DNA of 64,000 bases from an uncultured Helicobacteraceae bacterium (GTDB taxonomy: Bacteria; Campylobacterota; Campylobacteria; Campylobacterales; Helicobacteraceae), in assembly GCA_910578285.1 (NCBI GenBank), contig CAJTQL010000013.1, forward strand, positions 1 to 64,000, given 5' to 3'. Shown piece after piece: positions 1 to 8,155 of the stretch. Each line of letters opens with the position of its first letter. Within the stretch, counting starts at the first letter, position 1. The notes beneath the pieces were generated by a model. It did not search any database, was not told where the DNA came from, and was given only the letters and a program-made list of their open reading frames with translations. The position numbers were made by a program, and so were the translations under genes.

Positions 1-42
1 GGTGGTGCAAGCGCTGTTGATGCTCTTGATGTGAGGGCATAG
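1..42 (+). CDS. Possible 3' end of an upstream gene
   Basis: Frame 1 is open from the first base of the window to a TAG at 40-42 and would end in GGASAVDALDVRA. It could be the C-terminus of a gene cut by the window edge. Thirteen codons are too few to identify anything, and an open frame this short occurs easily by chance. The repeats start 15 bases further on, which is where one expects a gene to have ended. Confidence 0.25.
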   Translation, partial: GGASAVDALDVRA

Positions 43-56
43 GGAATCTTGCTATT

Positions 57-145
57 GTCATTGCGAGGCAATAGCTGAAGCAATCCACCGTGTTGGGATT
101 CGTTGCTCGTTGATTGCCACGCTCGTGCTGCTCGCTCGCAATGAC
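57..145. repeat. GTCATTGCGAG-type dispersed palindromic repeat
   Basis: The element starts GTCATTGCGAGG and ends CTCGCAATGAC, so its termini are inverted copies of each other. In between are fragments such as AAGCAATC and GATTGCC that recur in the other copies. Copies or parts of copies lie at 23155-23232, 29642-29730, 29870-29972 and 32168-32200, all between genes. Repeats with these ends are known from many bacterial genomes. The whole element could fold as one long hairpin in RNA or single-stranded DNA. No gene is visible in it. Confidence 0.75.
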
Positions 146-158
146 AATTGGAATTTTG

Positions 159-237
159 TCATGTTGAGCGAAGCGAAACATCTCTATGGATTCTTATATT
201 TTGAGATTCTTCAGCCGCAAATGCGGCTTCAGAATGA
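159..237. repeat. Dispersed repeat with ATGTTGAGCGAAGCGAAACAT
   Basis: A block starting TCATGTTGAGCGAAGCG and ending in CAGAATGACA. Related sequence, in the opposite orientation, lies at 31744-31835, and a degenerate relative lies at about 21665-21740 (CTTCAGAATGATA). It contains the small hairpin AGCCGCAAATGCGGCT. An 84-codon open frame that starts here is not credible as a gene because it consists of repeat sequence throughout. Confidence 0.55.
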
Positions 238-278
238 CAAAATGGAAATTCTTAGAGATTCTTTTCTTTCTTTTCGTT

Positions 279-436
279 AAGGGGGACATTGGGCTTAATT
301 GCGAAGCAGCCCCCTTATCCCCCCTAACACCCCCAAACTCCTGCACGTTTTTTAAATGTATTGTATATGTCAATCGTCCACAGCGCTACGGCAACGTTAT
401 CGCCTTTAGCATGGACGTTGTCGTTGTGCCCTGTGG
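279..436. repeat. Composite repeat: C-rich block plus nested hairpin
   Basis: The first part (279-358) carries AAGGGGGACA, TTGCGAAG, runs of five to six C and CCTGCACG. The second part (378-436) is a nested inverted repeat: CCACAGCGC / CCCTGTGG outside and GGCAACGTT / GACGTTGTC inside. The same two parts occur in the same order at 31940-32100, where the hairpin is perfectly paired, so this is one mobile or amplified unit rather than two. I see no open frame of interest. A decayed GTCATTGC-type repeat follows at about 470-545, so the whole stretch up to 550 is repeat DNA. Confidence 0.65.
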
Positions 437-550
437 TTAGGCTTATTAGAATTGGTGAGTAATGGCACAGTAGGTCATCATTGCCTGAAGCAATCAACAA
501 CGTCGGCTAACCATGAATCATTGATTGCCACGCATCCTAGCGGACGCTCA

Positions 551-1651
551 CTATGCGCGCCATTCAAACAAGCGCACAGCGCCATATTGAAGCTGCATGG
601 CGATTTCGTTTTTCACAGAATCAAGCTCGGGGTTTTGCGGCACATCTTGTTGCACGTCTTGAGCGAGCTTTGCGACAGCGCCAAGTGTTGCAAAAGCCCG
701 CCAATCCCATTCATCTTGCAGTCCTTGCAGTGTCTTTGTCTCGAGTTTGGTCAGTGCTTGCAGCTCTGTTTGGTTCAGCGCTTGTGCCGATTGCAATATT
801 TCACGTTCCTCGTTTGTGAGGCTGCCCAGCGTGCCGTGTGAATCCTTGATCTTTTGTAGTAATTGTTGCTCTTTGAGCCGCGTTTGCAAATCTTTGTGGA
901 GTTTTTCAAAATCTTCTAAGGCAAGCAGCTCTAAGTCTTTGTTTGCAAGCTTTTTGTCGTTGAGCCCCGAAGAAATAGCTGCGTCAATCATCTGCACGGC
1001 GTCAGCGACACTCTGAAATTCTCCAAAGCGCATCAAATGCCCATCGGAGTTGCTATCGCTCAACACGAGTGCATTCAGCGCATCACTTAGTGTCGCATAA
1101 AATCCGCCTTTTTGGTAGCCTGCAATTTCGCTTTCGACAACTGTTGCGGCATTGTATGTTCCGCCAGAAAAGAATCCACCACGTAGCGCGTCCCATTCGT
1201 CTTTTTCAATCTTACCATTTTTATTAGAATCGGCGCGCATATAGTTTTGTTTGTATGCCAAATCGCCAAACCAACCGCTGACAAACGCCTCTGCCTTGCC
1301 GCTTAGGCGCAAGATTCCGTCTTTGCGCTCATAGAAATCGCCAAAGTCAAAGCTCTTTTGCAGTTTAGTTATCGACTCTGGACTCAACGTTAGCGCAACT
1401 CGCGTTTTGCTGATTGGGTCGTCAAACAGCACATCGCGTGATTCGGGCGGCTTGTCTGTCGTGTCGGTGATTTTGAATGGATTGAGCGCCTCTAGGTTTT
1501 GGTTTGTGCCCGTTTGGTTGAGGGTAGTGAGAAGTTGCGCATCGTCTTGTTCCTCGTTACGGAGCTTTGCCATGCTTCGCACAATCGGGTTGTGGCGCAT
1601 TGCTGAAAACACTGTGTCTTGGAGTAGATAATAAGTCTGAAACATTGCCAT
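551..1651 (-). CDS. EF-hand-containing protein of a local paralogous family
   Basis: I do not know a named family for this 366-residue protein. It has a good calcium-binding EF-hand loop at residues 141-152 (DSNKNGKIEKDE) and a second, imperfect loop near 199-211 (DSNSDGHLMRFGE). Just before the first loop is the block LSGKAEAFVSGWFGD, which recurs almost unchanged in the protein at 30547-31740; the two are clearly paralogues along most of their length. The C-terminal half is helical and Gln/Leu-rich, probably coiled coil. No signal peptide is evident. The start is followed by a second ATG two codons on, and no strong Shine-Dalgarno precedes either. It is transcribed away from the small gene at 1772. 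Ca2+ binding is inferred from the motif only. Confidence 0.8.
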   Translation of the reverse strand: MAMFQTYYLLQDTVFSAMRHNPIVRSMAKLRNEEQDDAQLLTTLNQTGTNQNLEALNPFKITDTTDKPPESRDVLFDDPISKTRVALTLSPESITKLQKSFDFGDFYERKDGILRLSGKAEAFVSGWFGDLAYKQNYMRADSNKNGKIEKDEWDALRGGFFSGGTYNAATVVESEIAGYQKGGFYATLSDALNALVLSDSNSDGHLMRFGEFQSVADAVQMIDAAISSGLNDKKLANKDLELLALEDFEKLHKDLQTRLKEQQLLQKIKDSHGTLGSLTNEEREILQSAQALNQTELQALTKLETKTLQGLQDEWDWRAFATLGAVAKLAQDVQQDVPQNPELDSVKNEIAMQLQYGAVRLFEWRA

Positions 1652-1683
1652 TGGGTTGTCTTGTGTATTTACAAGATTCTAAG

Positions 1684-1689
1684 ATTATA
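1684..1689 (-). promoter_or_regulatory. Probable -10 element for the EF-hand gene
   Basis: TATAAT on the minus strand, preceded by TGA (TGATATAAT), 33 bases upstream of the ATG at 1651. Helicobacter sigma-80 promoters depend mainly on the -10 box, so absence of a clear -35 is not a problem. Confidence 0.5.
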
Positions 1690-1771
1690 TCATAATCAGA
1701 ATCGAGACGTCAAACTCGATTGGATTCCCATTAACTCTAAAATCCGATAATATCAAAATAAGGAGCAAGCC

Positions 1772-2167
1772 ATGACAGACATCATAGCAATTGCTACACT
1801 CATGCAATATGACGTCCTCGCGTCAAACGCGCCCAAGTCAAATGGGGCAGATTTCGCCGCTGTGCTTGAGCAAAAGCGCCATGAATTGCTCGCATCTGTT
1901 GCGAACGATTCGTATATGCAGCGCGAGAGCCTCCAAGCGCGGCTCGAACATGGCGCAAACGAGATTCATAAAGAATCAGCTAATGGAGTCTATATCAACA
2001 CAACCAAAGCTGTTGTGGGGCTTGTCAACCAAGACTTGTGGCGGCAAACATTTAGCCCAGCCATTCACATGGCTGAAATGGATTCTATGCCCCCAACTCT
2101 TGATTCACAAACCGACAACGCGCCCGTTCTCGCTACACCACTTTTTGAGGCAGACACATTGATTTAA
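1772..2167 (+). CDS. Hypothetical protein, 131 aa
   Basis: The start has a good ribosome binding site (AAGGAGCAAGCC before ATG) and a plausible -10 (GATAAT) at 1746-1751. The protein is soluble, mostly helical, with no signal peptide, membrane segment or motif that I recognise. It is transcribed divergently from the EF-hand gene at 551-1651, which may point to a shared role or regulation. Its 3' end overlaps the convergent small gene at 2164-2412 by four bases. Confidence 0.6.
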   Translation: MTDIIAIATLMQYDVLASNAPKSNGADFAAVLEQKRHELLASVANDSYMQRESLQARLEHGANEIHKESANGVYINTTKAVVGLVNQDLWRQTFSPAIHMAEMDSMPPTLDSQTDNAPVLATPLFEADTLI

Positions 2168-2412
2168 TGCAACACAACAAGTTTATTATCGTCTTTGAGT
2201 GCGCCCTTTTCTTGCAGCGCCTTTTGCAACAAGAGGGCAAGCGAGATGACATCTTCGCATTGTCTTGCTGCATGTGGGTCGTGTTCCATTTGTTCCAAAA
2301 CTTTCTTGTCTATCGTAAAAGTATTCTTGCCATCATTTTGAGACGAAGCGCTTGAGCGAAATTCCACATCTCCAAATTGTTGACGCAAATTGTTCAGACA
2401 TTGATTTTTCAT
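2164..2412 (-). CDS. Hypothetical small protein, 82 aa
   Basis: The coding frame is preceded on the minus strand by AAGAAGGAAACACA, a reasonable Shine-Dalgarno. The product is hydrophilic and contains one cysteine near the start and one near residue 52, both outside any CxxC motif. No family is recognised. It ends inside the last codons of the convergent 131-residue gene. It could be a regulator or partner of the neighbouring unknown genes, but nothing in its sequence shows this. Confidence 0.5.
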   Translation of the reverse strand: MKNQCLNNLRQQFGDVEFRSSASSQNDGKNTFTIDKKVLEQMEHDPHAARQCEDVISLALLLQKALQEKGALKDDNKLVVLH

Positions 2413-2520
2413 TGTGTTTCCTTCTTGCTTGCTCTTTGTAGAGATAAAAGCAAATCATGTTCCTTTAAGGTGTTTTTAGAATTTTTTTGGTAAACTGCGC
2501 CTTTTATTCAAGGAGAGAAA

Positions 2521-3711
2521 ATGCGTTATGTCTTGGGGCTATTGCTGTGCGCTGTGTGTGCTTGGGGCTTGAATGTGAGTGAGAAAAGCTGGCAAAATGG
2601 GCAGACTTTTTTAGGCTTTTTGGACGCAAACAAAATCCCCCATAGCCTCTATTATAACCTTGCAGCAGAAGACAAAGAGCTCGCCACAGAAGTCATGGCT
2701 GGCACAAAATACCATCTACTCACCGATGATTCGGGCGTGCTTGTGCAGGCGCTGATTCCAATCGGCGAAGACAACCAAATCCATCTCTATCAAGATTCCA
2801 AATCACCATCAGGCTATGGGTTTAGCACGCTTCCTGTGCGCTATTTTGAGAAGCGACAATCAATTGCATTTGAGTTGAGCAGTGTGCCCTATAATGAGAT
2901 TATCCATATCACAGGAGATTCGCGCCTCGCAAGCGAGTTTGCTGTGGCATTTCGTAGCTCGATTGGCGCAACAAGCCTCTATCCCCAAGACAAGCTCGCG
3001 TTGATTTACAACCGCAAATATCGCCTCGGCAAGCCCTATGGCACGCCCGAAATCATCGCGGGCGTCATCGAGGCGCGCGGCAAGCCACATTATCTTTTCT
3101 CCTATAAAGATGGTGGCTATTATAATGAAAAAGGCGAATCGCTTATGCAATTCTTATTCACCGTTCCGCTTCGCTATACGCGCGTTTCTTCGTCATTTTC
3201 TAACGCACGCAAGCACCCCATTCTTGGCTACAAGCGCCCACATTTAGGAGTGGACTATGCCGCACCTCGCGGCACACCCGTGCATGCAGCTGGTAGCGGC
3301 ACGGTGAGCTTTGTCGGCTATAAGGGTGGTTATGGCAAAACGATTATCATCACACATGGCGATGGTTTCAAGACGCTCTATGGGCATTTAGACGGCTATG
3401 CGCGCGGAATCCGAACGGGTAAAAAGGTTGCGCAAGGCACGAGGATTGGCTATGTAGGCAACACTGGGCTTAGCACAGGACCGCATTTGCATTTGGGGCT
3501 TTACAAAAACGGCAAAGCAATCAACCCACAAAAAAATGTGCAGCGCAAGAAAAAGAAGCTTGCCGCAAGCGAGTTTGCCGAGTTTTCTGCCCAAACTGCC
3601 CCTTATAAAGCCGAGCTGCAAGCCGCACTCTCACACGAGAATCTGCCCGTCTATGAAAAACCTCAAGAATACATCGCCGCACGTGAAAGTGCGGAGAATC
3701 GCGCGCCGTGA
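2521..3711 (+). CDS. csd3: Peptidoglycan metallopeptidase Csd3 (M23 family)
   Basis: Periplasmic zinc peptidase that trims cell-wall peptides (D,D-carboxypeptidase and endopeptidase); in H. pylori Csd3 (HP0506) it is needed for helical cell shape. The 396 residues start with a signal peptide (residues 1-16, ending in CAWG), followed by the non-catalytic N-terminal region and a C-terminal LytM/M23 domain. Zinc and catalytic residues are visible as HLGVD (His241, Asp245), YGH (His299) and HLH (His322, His324). Length fits the family. The start follows AAGGAGAGAAA. It is the first gene of a run whose order matches H. pylori HP0506-HP0509 and overlaps the next gene by four bases (GTGA). Confidence 0.93.
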   Translation: MRYVLGLLLCAVCAWGLNVSEKSWQNGQTFLGFLDANKIPHSLYYNLAAEDKELATEVMAGTKYHLLTDDSGVLVQALIPIGEDNQIHLYQDSKSPSGYGFSTLPVRYFEKRQSIAFELSSVPYNEIIHITGDSRLASEFAVAFRSSIGATSLYPQDKLALIYNRKYRLGKPYGTPEIIAGVIEARGKPHYLFSYKDGGYYNEKGESLMQFLFTVPLRYTRVSSSFSNARKHPILGYKRPHLGVDYAAPRGTPVHAAGSGTVSFVGYKGGYGKTIIITHGDGFKTLYGHLDGYARGIRTGKKVAQGTRIGYVGNTGLSTGPHLHLGLYKNGKAINPQKNVQRKKKKLAASEFAEFSAQTAPYKAELQAALSHENLPVYEKPQEYIAARESAENRAP

Positions 3712-4298
3712 AGTCTGCTAGACATATTCAGATTCAAAAAATTGAGGAATGTTGGGATTCGCCCTATATCCGTCCACATCGCGTCTTCTATACCGAAAAT
3801 GGCGCATCACGAACATGGGACATCGTCCAGGCGCACAATAGCGTAAGTATTCTGATTTATGACATTTCCTTGAACGCATTGATTCTCGTCAAACAAATGC
3901 GCCCTGCGCTGTTTGTCAAAAGCCAGATTTCTTGCGTTTATGAACTTTGCGCGGGGATTATCGATAAAGACAAGAGTTTGGCACAAATCGCGAGTGAAGA
4001 AGTGTTTGAAGAATGTGGCTATCATGTCCCCGCAAGCGATTTGGTCGAGATTTGCTCGTTTTATTCATCTGTGGGTTTTGCGGCGAGCAAGCAATATTGC
4101 TACTATGCCGAAGTGAACGCTGCTATGAAAACAGGGCAGGGCGGCGGAATCGACACCGAGCAAATCGAAGTCATTGCCTTGCCGCTTTCTGAAATCCGTG
4201 AGTTTGTCTATGATTCTAGCCGCGCAAAAACATCGGGGCTACTCTTTGCATGCATGTGGTTTCTGAATGAAAAAACCCAGTATTTTTCTAAGGTTTAG
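3708..4298 (+). CDS. Nudix hydrolase domain protein
   Basis: A 196-residue protein of the Nudix fold, equivalent by position and size to H. pylori HP0507; relatives hydrolyse ADP-ribose or UDP-sugars. The Nudix box lies at about residues 83-106 (GIIDKDKSLAQIASEEVFEE then CGY). Compared with the consensus GX5EX7REUXEEXGU, the first Glu is Lys and the Arg of REU is Glu, while the metal-binding EEXG is kept. The start is GTG, overlapping the csd3 stop, so the two genes are translationally coupled. The substrate is not known; the altered motif makes reduced or changed activity possible. Confidence 0.82.
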   Translation: MKSARHIQIQKIEECWDSPYIRPHRVFYTENGASRTWDIVQAHNSVSILIYDISLNALILVKQMRPALFVKSQISCVYELCAGIIDKDKSLAQIASEEVFEECGYHVPASDLVEICSFYSSVGFAASKQYCYYAEVNAAMKTGQGGGIDTEQIEVIALPLSEIREFVYDSSRAKTSGLLFACMWFLNEKTQYFSKV

Positions 4299-4300
4299 GA

Positions 4301-5050
4301 ATGCGAATCTGTTTTTTTCTGCTATTTTGCGCCCTTGCAAGCGCGTTTGAAAACAAAATCTCCTTGCCCATTCTTGAGGTGAGCGAGCAGACCATCACCA
4401 CACCCGCGATGAATCTTCGGCGCGGCGAGAGTGGTTTTGTGCTGCACCAGCTCGATTCGACACATGCGATGATACTTGCACGTGCTGTGGTTGTGGCTAT
4501 CAATGACAACCGCGCGCGGCTTGCGTTGCAACCGCTCGAGTTGTTTGATAATCCGTCTATGCCGACTCCGCTGCTTGCGCCAAAAGTGGGCGACCAAGTC
4601 ATCTTGCGCGTTTTCTACAACCGCGCTTTTGCCATTGCGCCCAATCAGCAAGTCTATCGCGCAATTACGGCGCAATACCAAGACATCGAATGGCTGCACC
4701 CCGATTTATTTGCCGCATTTTTGGCAAATGAGGGCAGAGCCGCGCCCACAATGGAACATTTTCGTGAGATTTGCAATGTCTATGCGGCAGGTGTTGTGTA
4801 TTTGGTGCGCGAAAATGTCGGTGAGTTGCGCGATTGTCAGACTTTTGCCATTTTGCGTTCCGATTCCCTCCCAAGTGGCGAGGAGCAAATCAAGCCATTT
4901 TTTTCGCGGCTTGGCAATATGGAACGTAGTTGGCTTGGCTTTTTGCGCCGCGACCCAAAGATAACCAACTATTATCATTATTATGATTCGCTCGTTCATG
5001 ACTTTGCGCGTGCAAATCGAGATATTGCCGATGTCATCGAACATCGATAA
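4301..5050 (+). CDS. pgbA: PgbA-like protein (plasminogen-binding protein N-terminal domain)
   Basis: Homologue by position and sequence character of H. pylori PgbA (HP0508), a surface protein reported to bind plasminogen. It has a signal peptide (residues 1-15, ALASAFE). At 249 residues it covers only the conserved N-terminal domain; H. pylori PgbA is much longer, with a Lys-rich C-terminal region and a terminal lysine. Here the protein ends in EHR, so the part thought to bind plasminogen is absent and the shared function may be another one. It starts two bases after the Nudix stop. Confidence 0.8.
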   Translation: MRICFFLLFCALASAFENKISLPILEVSEQTITTPAMNLRRGESGFVLHQLDSTHAMILARAVVVAINDNRARLALQPLELFDNPSMPTPLLAPKVGDQVILRVFYNRAFAIAPNQQVYRAITAQYQDIEWLHPDLFAAFLANEGRAAPTMEHFREICNVYAAGVVYLVRENVGELRDCQTFAILRSDSLPSGEEQIKPFFSRLGNMERSWLGFLRRDPKITNYYHYYDSLVHDFARANRDIADVIEHR

Positions 5051-5064
5051 TCGAAGGAGACAAG

Positions 5065-6444
5065 ATGGACATTAAACATATCGCCGCATTGCGCGCTATC
5101 GTTGGCGAGGAGAATTGTTTTGATGATGCGGCGCATAAAATCGCCTATTGCTACGATGCCACACGTTGTCGCTATGAGCCAGACGCGGTCGTTTTCCCGC
5201 GCAACGAGGACGATGTGAGCCGGATTCTGCGCTATTGCAATGAGCACAGAATCATCGTTACGCCACGTGGTGCGGGCAGCGGCTTCACCGGCGGCGCGTT
5301 GCCCGTGAGCGGTGGAATCATTCTCTCGCTTGAGAAGCACATGAATCAAATTCTTGAAATCGATATGGAAAATATGGTCGCGCGCGTGCAGCCCGGCGTG
5401 ATTAACAAGCATTTTCAGCAGGTTGTCGAGGAGAAGGGCTTGTTCTACCCGCCCGACCCGGCGAGCGAGGATTTTTCGACACTCGGCGGCAATGTGAGCG
5501 AGAACGCAGGCGGCATGCGCGCGGCGAAATACGGAATCACAAAGGATTATGTCATGGCGTTGCGCGCCGTGTTGCCAAACGGCGAGATTATCCGCGCGGG
5601 CAAGAAAACGATAAAAGATGTCGCGGGCTACAATATCGCCGGAATCCTCATCGCAAGCGAGGGCACACTCGCGGTGATTACCGAGATTACGCTAAAGCTC
5701 CTTAGCAAGCCAAAGCTTCGCCAAAGCGCGCTTGGCGTGTTTCCGACAATCGATGCCGCAATGCATGCGGTCTATAAAACAATGGCAGCGGGCGTTACGC
5801 CTGTGGCGATGGAGTTTCTCGACAATCTCACAATCCGCGCTGTCGAGGAGCGCTTTCACAAGGGCTTGCCGACAGACGCTGGCGCAATTCTGATTACCGA
5901 CGTTGACGGCAATTTGGACGCAGAGATTGCGCATGACATGCAAAAAATAAAGGAAAAATTTGAGGAGAATGGCTGTATAGAGTTTCGCAGCGCGAGCACG
6001 TCCGATGAAATCGCTGCGTTGTGGTTTGCGCGCCGCAATGCGAGCCAAAGCATCAGCATTTATGGCAGCAAGAAGCTAAACGAGGACATCACCGTGCCGC
6101 GCAGCAAGCTGCCCGAGCTGCTTTCGCGAATCGAAGGTGTCGCGCGTAAGTATGATGTCAAGATTCCGTGCTTTGGGCACACGGGCGATGGCAATGTGCA
6201 TACGAATGTGATGGTCGATGCGAGCAGCGAGAGCGAGCTGCAAAAGGGGCATGACGCCATCACCGAGATTTTCAAAATCGCTGTCGAGCTCGGCGGCACG
6301 CTTAGCGGCGAGCATGGAATCGGGCTTGCCAAAGCGCCGTTTATGTCGCTCGCGTTTAGCGAAGCGGAGATGAATCTTTTCCGCGCCATCAAACGCGCCT
6401 TTGACCCGAACAATATCTTGAACATTGGGAAGATGGGGTTGTGA
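5065..6444 (+). CDS. glcD: FAD-linked oxidase GlcD family (glycolate / D-lactate dehydrogenase)
   Basis: Flavoprotein of the VAO/PCMH type, oxidising a 2-hydroxy acid such as glycolate or D-lactate and feeding electrons to the quinone pool. The FAD PP-loop is at residues 72-83 (PRGAGSGFTGGA), followed by SEGTLAVITE. The C-terminal FAD-oxidase C domain contains CFGHTGDGNVH and SGEHGIGLAK, with conserved His and Glu. 459 residues is the usual length. It starts after GAAGGAGACAAG and corresponds to H. pylori HP0509. GlcE/GlcF subunits are not nearby. Confidence 0.9.
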   Translation: MDIKHIAALRAIVGEENCFDDAAHKIAYCYDATRCRYEPDAVVFPRNEDDVSRILRYCNEHRIIVTPRGAGSGFTGGALPVSGGIILSLEKHMNQILEIDMENMVARVQPGVINKHFQQVVEEKGLFYPPDPASEDFSTLGGNVSENAGGMRAAKYGITKDYVMALRAVLPNGEIIRAGKKTIKDVAGYNIAGILIASEGTLAVITEITLKLLSKPKLRQSALGVFPTIDAAMHAVYKTMAAGVTPVAMEFLDNLTIRAVEERFHKGLPTDAGAILITDVDGNLDAEIAHDMQKIKEKFEENGCIEFRSASTSDEIAALWFARRNASQSISIYGSKKLNEDITVPRSKLPELLSRIEGVARKYDVKIPCFGHTGDGNVHTNVMVDASSESELQKGHDAITEIFKIAVELGGTLSGEHGIGLAKAPFMSLAFSEAEMNLFRAIKRAFDPNNILNIGKMGL

Positions 6445-6474
6445 TTTTTGATATGAAGAGCTAGAAAGAGAATT

Positions 6475-7599
6475 ATGATGGTTTTGGATAGTCAAAATAG
6501 TGGCGTGCTAAGAAGTTTTTCATACCAAGATGATGATATGATAAAAATTTTTGGCAAAAGAAAAGCCAAAGATTTTCAAGATTTCATCAATCAAACGACC
6601 GCAACTTTTGAAGCTACAGCAGAAAACCTCATTAAACTTGCGAATCGTCTTGATATTCCATTTGCCTATCTCTTTTTGGACAAAATGCCCGAATCAGAGG
6701 AAATTCTGCCAGATTTTAGAAAAAATAGCACAGGATTGAGTCCACATCTTAAGTCATGTATTGCTTCGAGCAAGAAAAAGCAGGAATGGTTTAGGAATTA
6801 CCTCATAAGAAATGGGCATGATAGGTTTTTGGAGAATTGGAATTTGGATTCAGACAAAGACAGGATTCGGGCTATCAAGGAAATGATTCAATTTGATGAG
6901 GTGGACAAAATATCAAAAGGGCAAAAACTCATTTTTTTTAAAGACAATCTTGAGCAATATAATATGATTGTACAGCAAAGCGGAATCTCTCAAAGCAATA
7001 CACTTAAAGCCATTTCTTTTGATGAATGCAGAGGTTATGCTATCTATGATGAATATGCACCTCTTATTTTTATAAACTCTAAGGATACAAGCGAAAATGG
7101 AAAGATTTTTACGCTTTTGCATGAATTGGCTCATATTTTGCTGAAGCATAGCGGTGTTAGCTCGTATGATTTCGAGCTAGAAGAAGAATATCGTTGCAAC
7201 AATATTGCGGGGGAAATCTTGATGCCAACCGAGTCGTTTAAATCGAAATGGAACAAACACGATTCTATTCAGGTGAATATAGAAAATTTGAAAAATGATT
7301 TTAAAATGGCAAGCCCTCTTGCGATTGCCACAAAAGCGCTTTTGACACAGCTTATAGATTATAAAGAGTATGAGGATTTTAAAAAGAGTCAAATAGAGCA
7401 ATTTTCAAAAACAAAATCCTCATCAAAAGGAGGCAATTATTATTCTAATGTCATTGCCTCAAATAGCAAAAATTTTACCAAAAGCGTAATTGCCGATACG
7501 CTTAATGGCTATGAAACTTATAGGGAAGCATTGAAGTTGCTTGATATTAAAAGTTTTGATAGTTTTGATAAGGTTGTCAATCAATTAGGGATATTATAA
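6475..7599 (+). CDS. ImmA/IrrE-type metallopeptidase (probable antitoxin partner)
   Basis: A DUF955 protein with the zinc-protease motif HELAH at about residues 215-219 and a downstream EEYRCNNIAGEILMP block supplying the third ligand (E/N). Upstream, IKLANRLDIPFAYLFLDKMPE followed by DFRK is the typical linker between a helix-turn-helix region and the peptidase in this family; the N-terminal HTH half itself is poorly conserved here. Such proteins pair with DUF4411 PIN-like proteins as toxin-antitoxin-like modules. That partner follows with a TAATG overlap at 7597-7601. The Shine-Dalgarno is weak; an alternative start is the ATG at 6538. Codon use is more AT-rich than glcD, consistent with acquisition. 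Confidence 0.8.
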   Translation: MMVLDSQNSGVLRSFSYQDDDMIKIFGKRKAKDFQDFINQTTATFEATAENLIKLANRLDIPFAYLFLDKMPESEEILPDFRKNSTGLSPHLKSCIASSKKKQEWFRNYLIRNGHDRFLENWNLDSDKDRIRAIKEMIQFDEVDKISKGQKLIFFKDNLEQYNMIVQQSGISQSNTLKAISFDECRGYAIYDEYAPLIFINSKDTSENGKIFTLLHELAHILLKHSGVSSYDFELEEEYRCNNIAGEILMPTESFKSKWNKHDSIQVNIENLKNDFKMASPLAIATKALLTQLIDYKEYEDFKKSQIEQFSKTKSSSKGGNYYSNVIASNSKNFTKSVIADTLNGYETYREALKLLDIKSFDSFDKVVNQLGIL

Positions 7600-8096
7600 T
7601 GAAAAAATATTTAATCGACACAAATATTTTTATAGAATTTGCTTACAGATTCTATGCCTTTGATATTTGCCCAGGGTTTTAGGATTTTTTAGGGAAATGT
7701 TCAGAATCTGATTATGTGAAATCCATTGAGAAGGTCTATGATGAAATCACTTCCAGCAAACCCGGATTGCAGCAATTCAAAGAAAAATTAAAAAATGTAG
7801 AATTTTTCTTGTCCATAGAAAATATTAAACCCGAATCTCATAAGAAAGTTTCGCAAACGTTGCTAAAAATGGGATATACAGAGATAGCAATAAGGCATTT
7901 TTCTAGCGGTGCAGATTTTTTCTTGGTTGCACTTGCCTGCCAAGAATCTTATACGATTGTAACACATGAAGCCAAAAGCGGTGGCAATGCTCGAAATAGA
8001 ATCAAGATTCCCAATGTCTGCGAGAAACTCAATATAGATTGCATAGACATTGCAGAGTTTCTAAGACGTGAAAGGGCGAAATTTGTCTTGGAATAA
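7599..8096 (+). pseudogene. DUF4411/PIN-like toxin gene interrupted by one TAG
   Basis: Reading from the ATG at 7599, one frame runs to 8096 with a single in-frame TAG at 7680-7682. It starts MKKYLIDTNIFIEFAYRF, the PIN-type first Asp motif, then reaches AFDICPGF-stop-DFL. DUF4411 proteins normally have a Trp just after the CPGF motif, so the TAG is most simply a TGG to TAG change. The rest contains the expected acidic and Lys residues (FFLVALACQ, IVTHEAKSGG). The start overlaps the ImmA-type gene. Unless the amber codon is read through, only 27 residues are made and the toxin is inactive. A sequencing error is the other explanation. Confidence 0.75.
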
Positions 8097-8155
8097 ATGT
8101 GGACATACTCAAATGATTCATCAAATTTCGACCATTCTATGCAGTATTCTTAATT

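Noticed and set aside
186..440. 84-codon open frame on the plus strand
   Set aside because: It lies wholly within dispersed repeats and encodes no recognisable protein.
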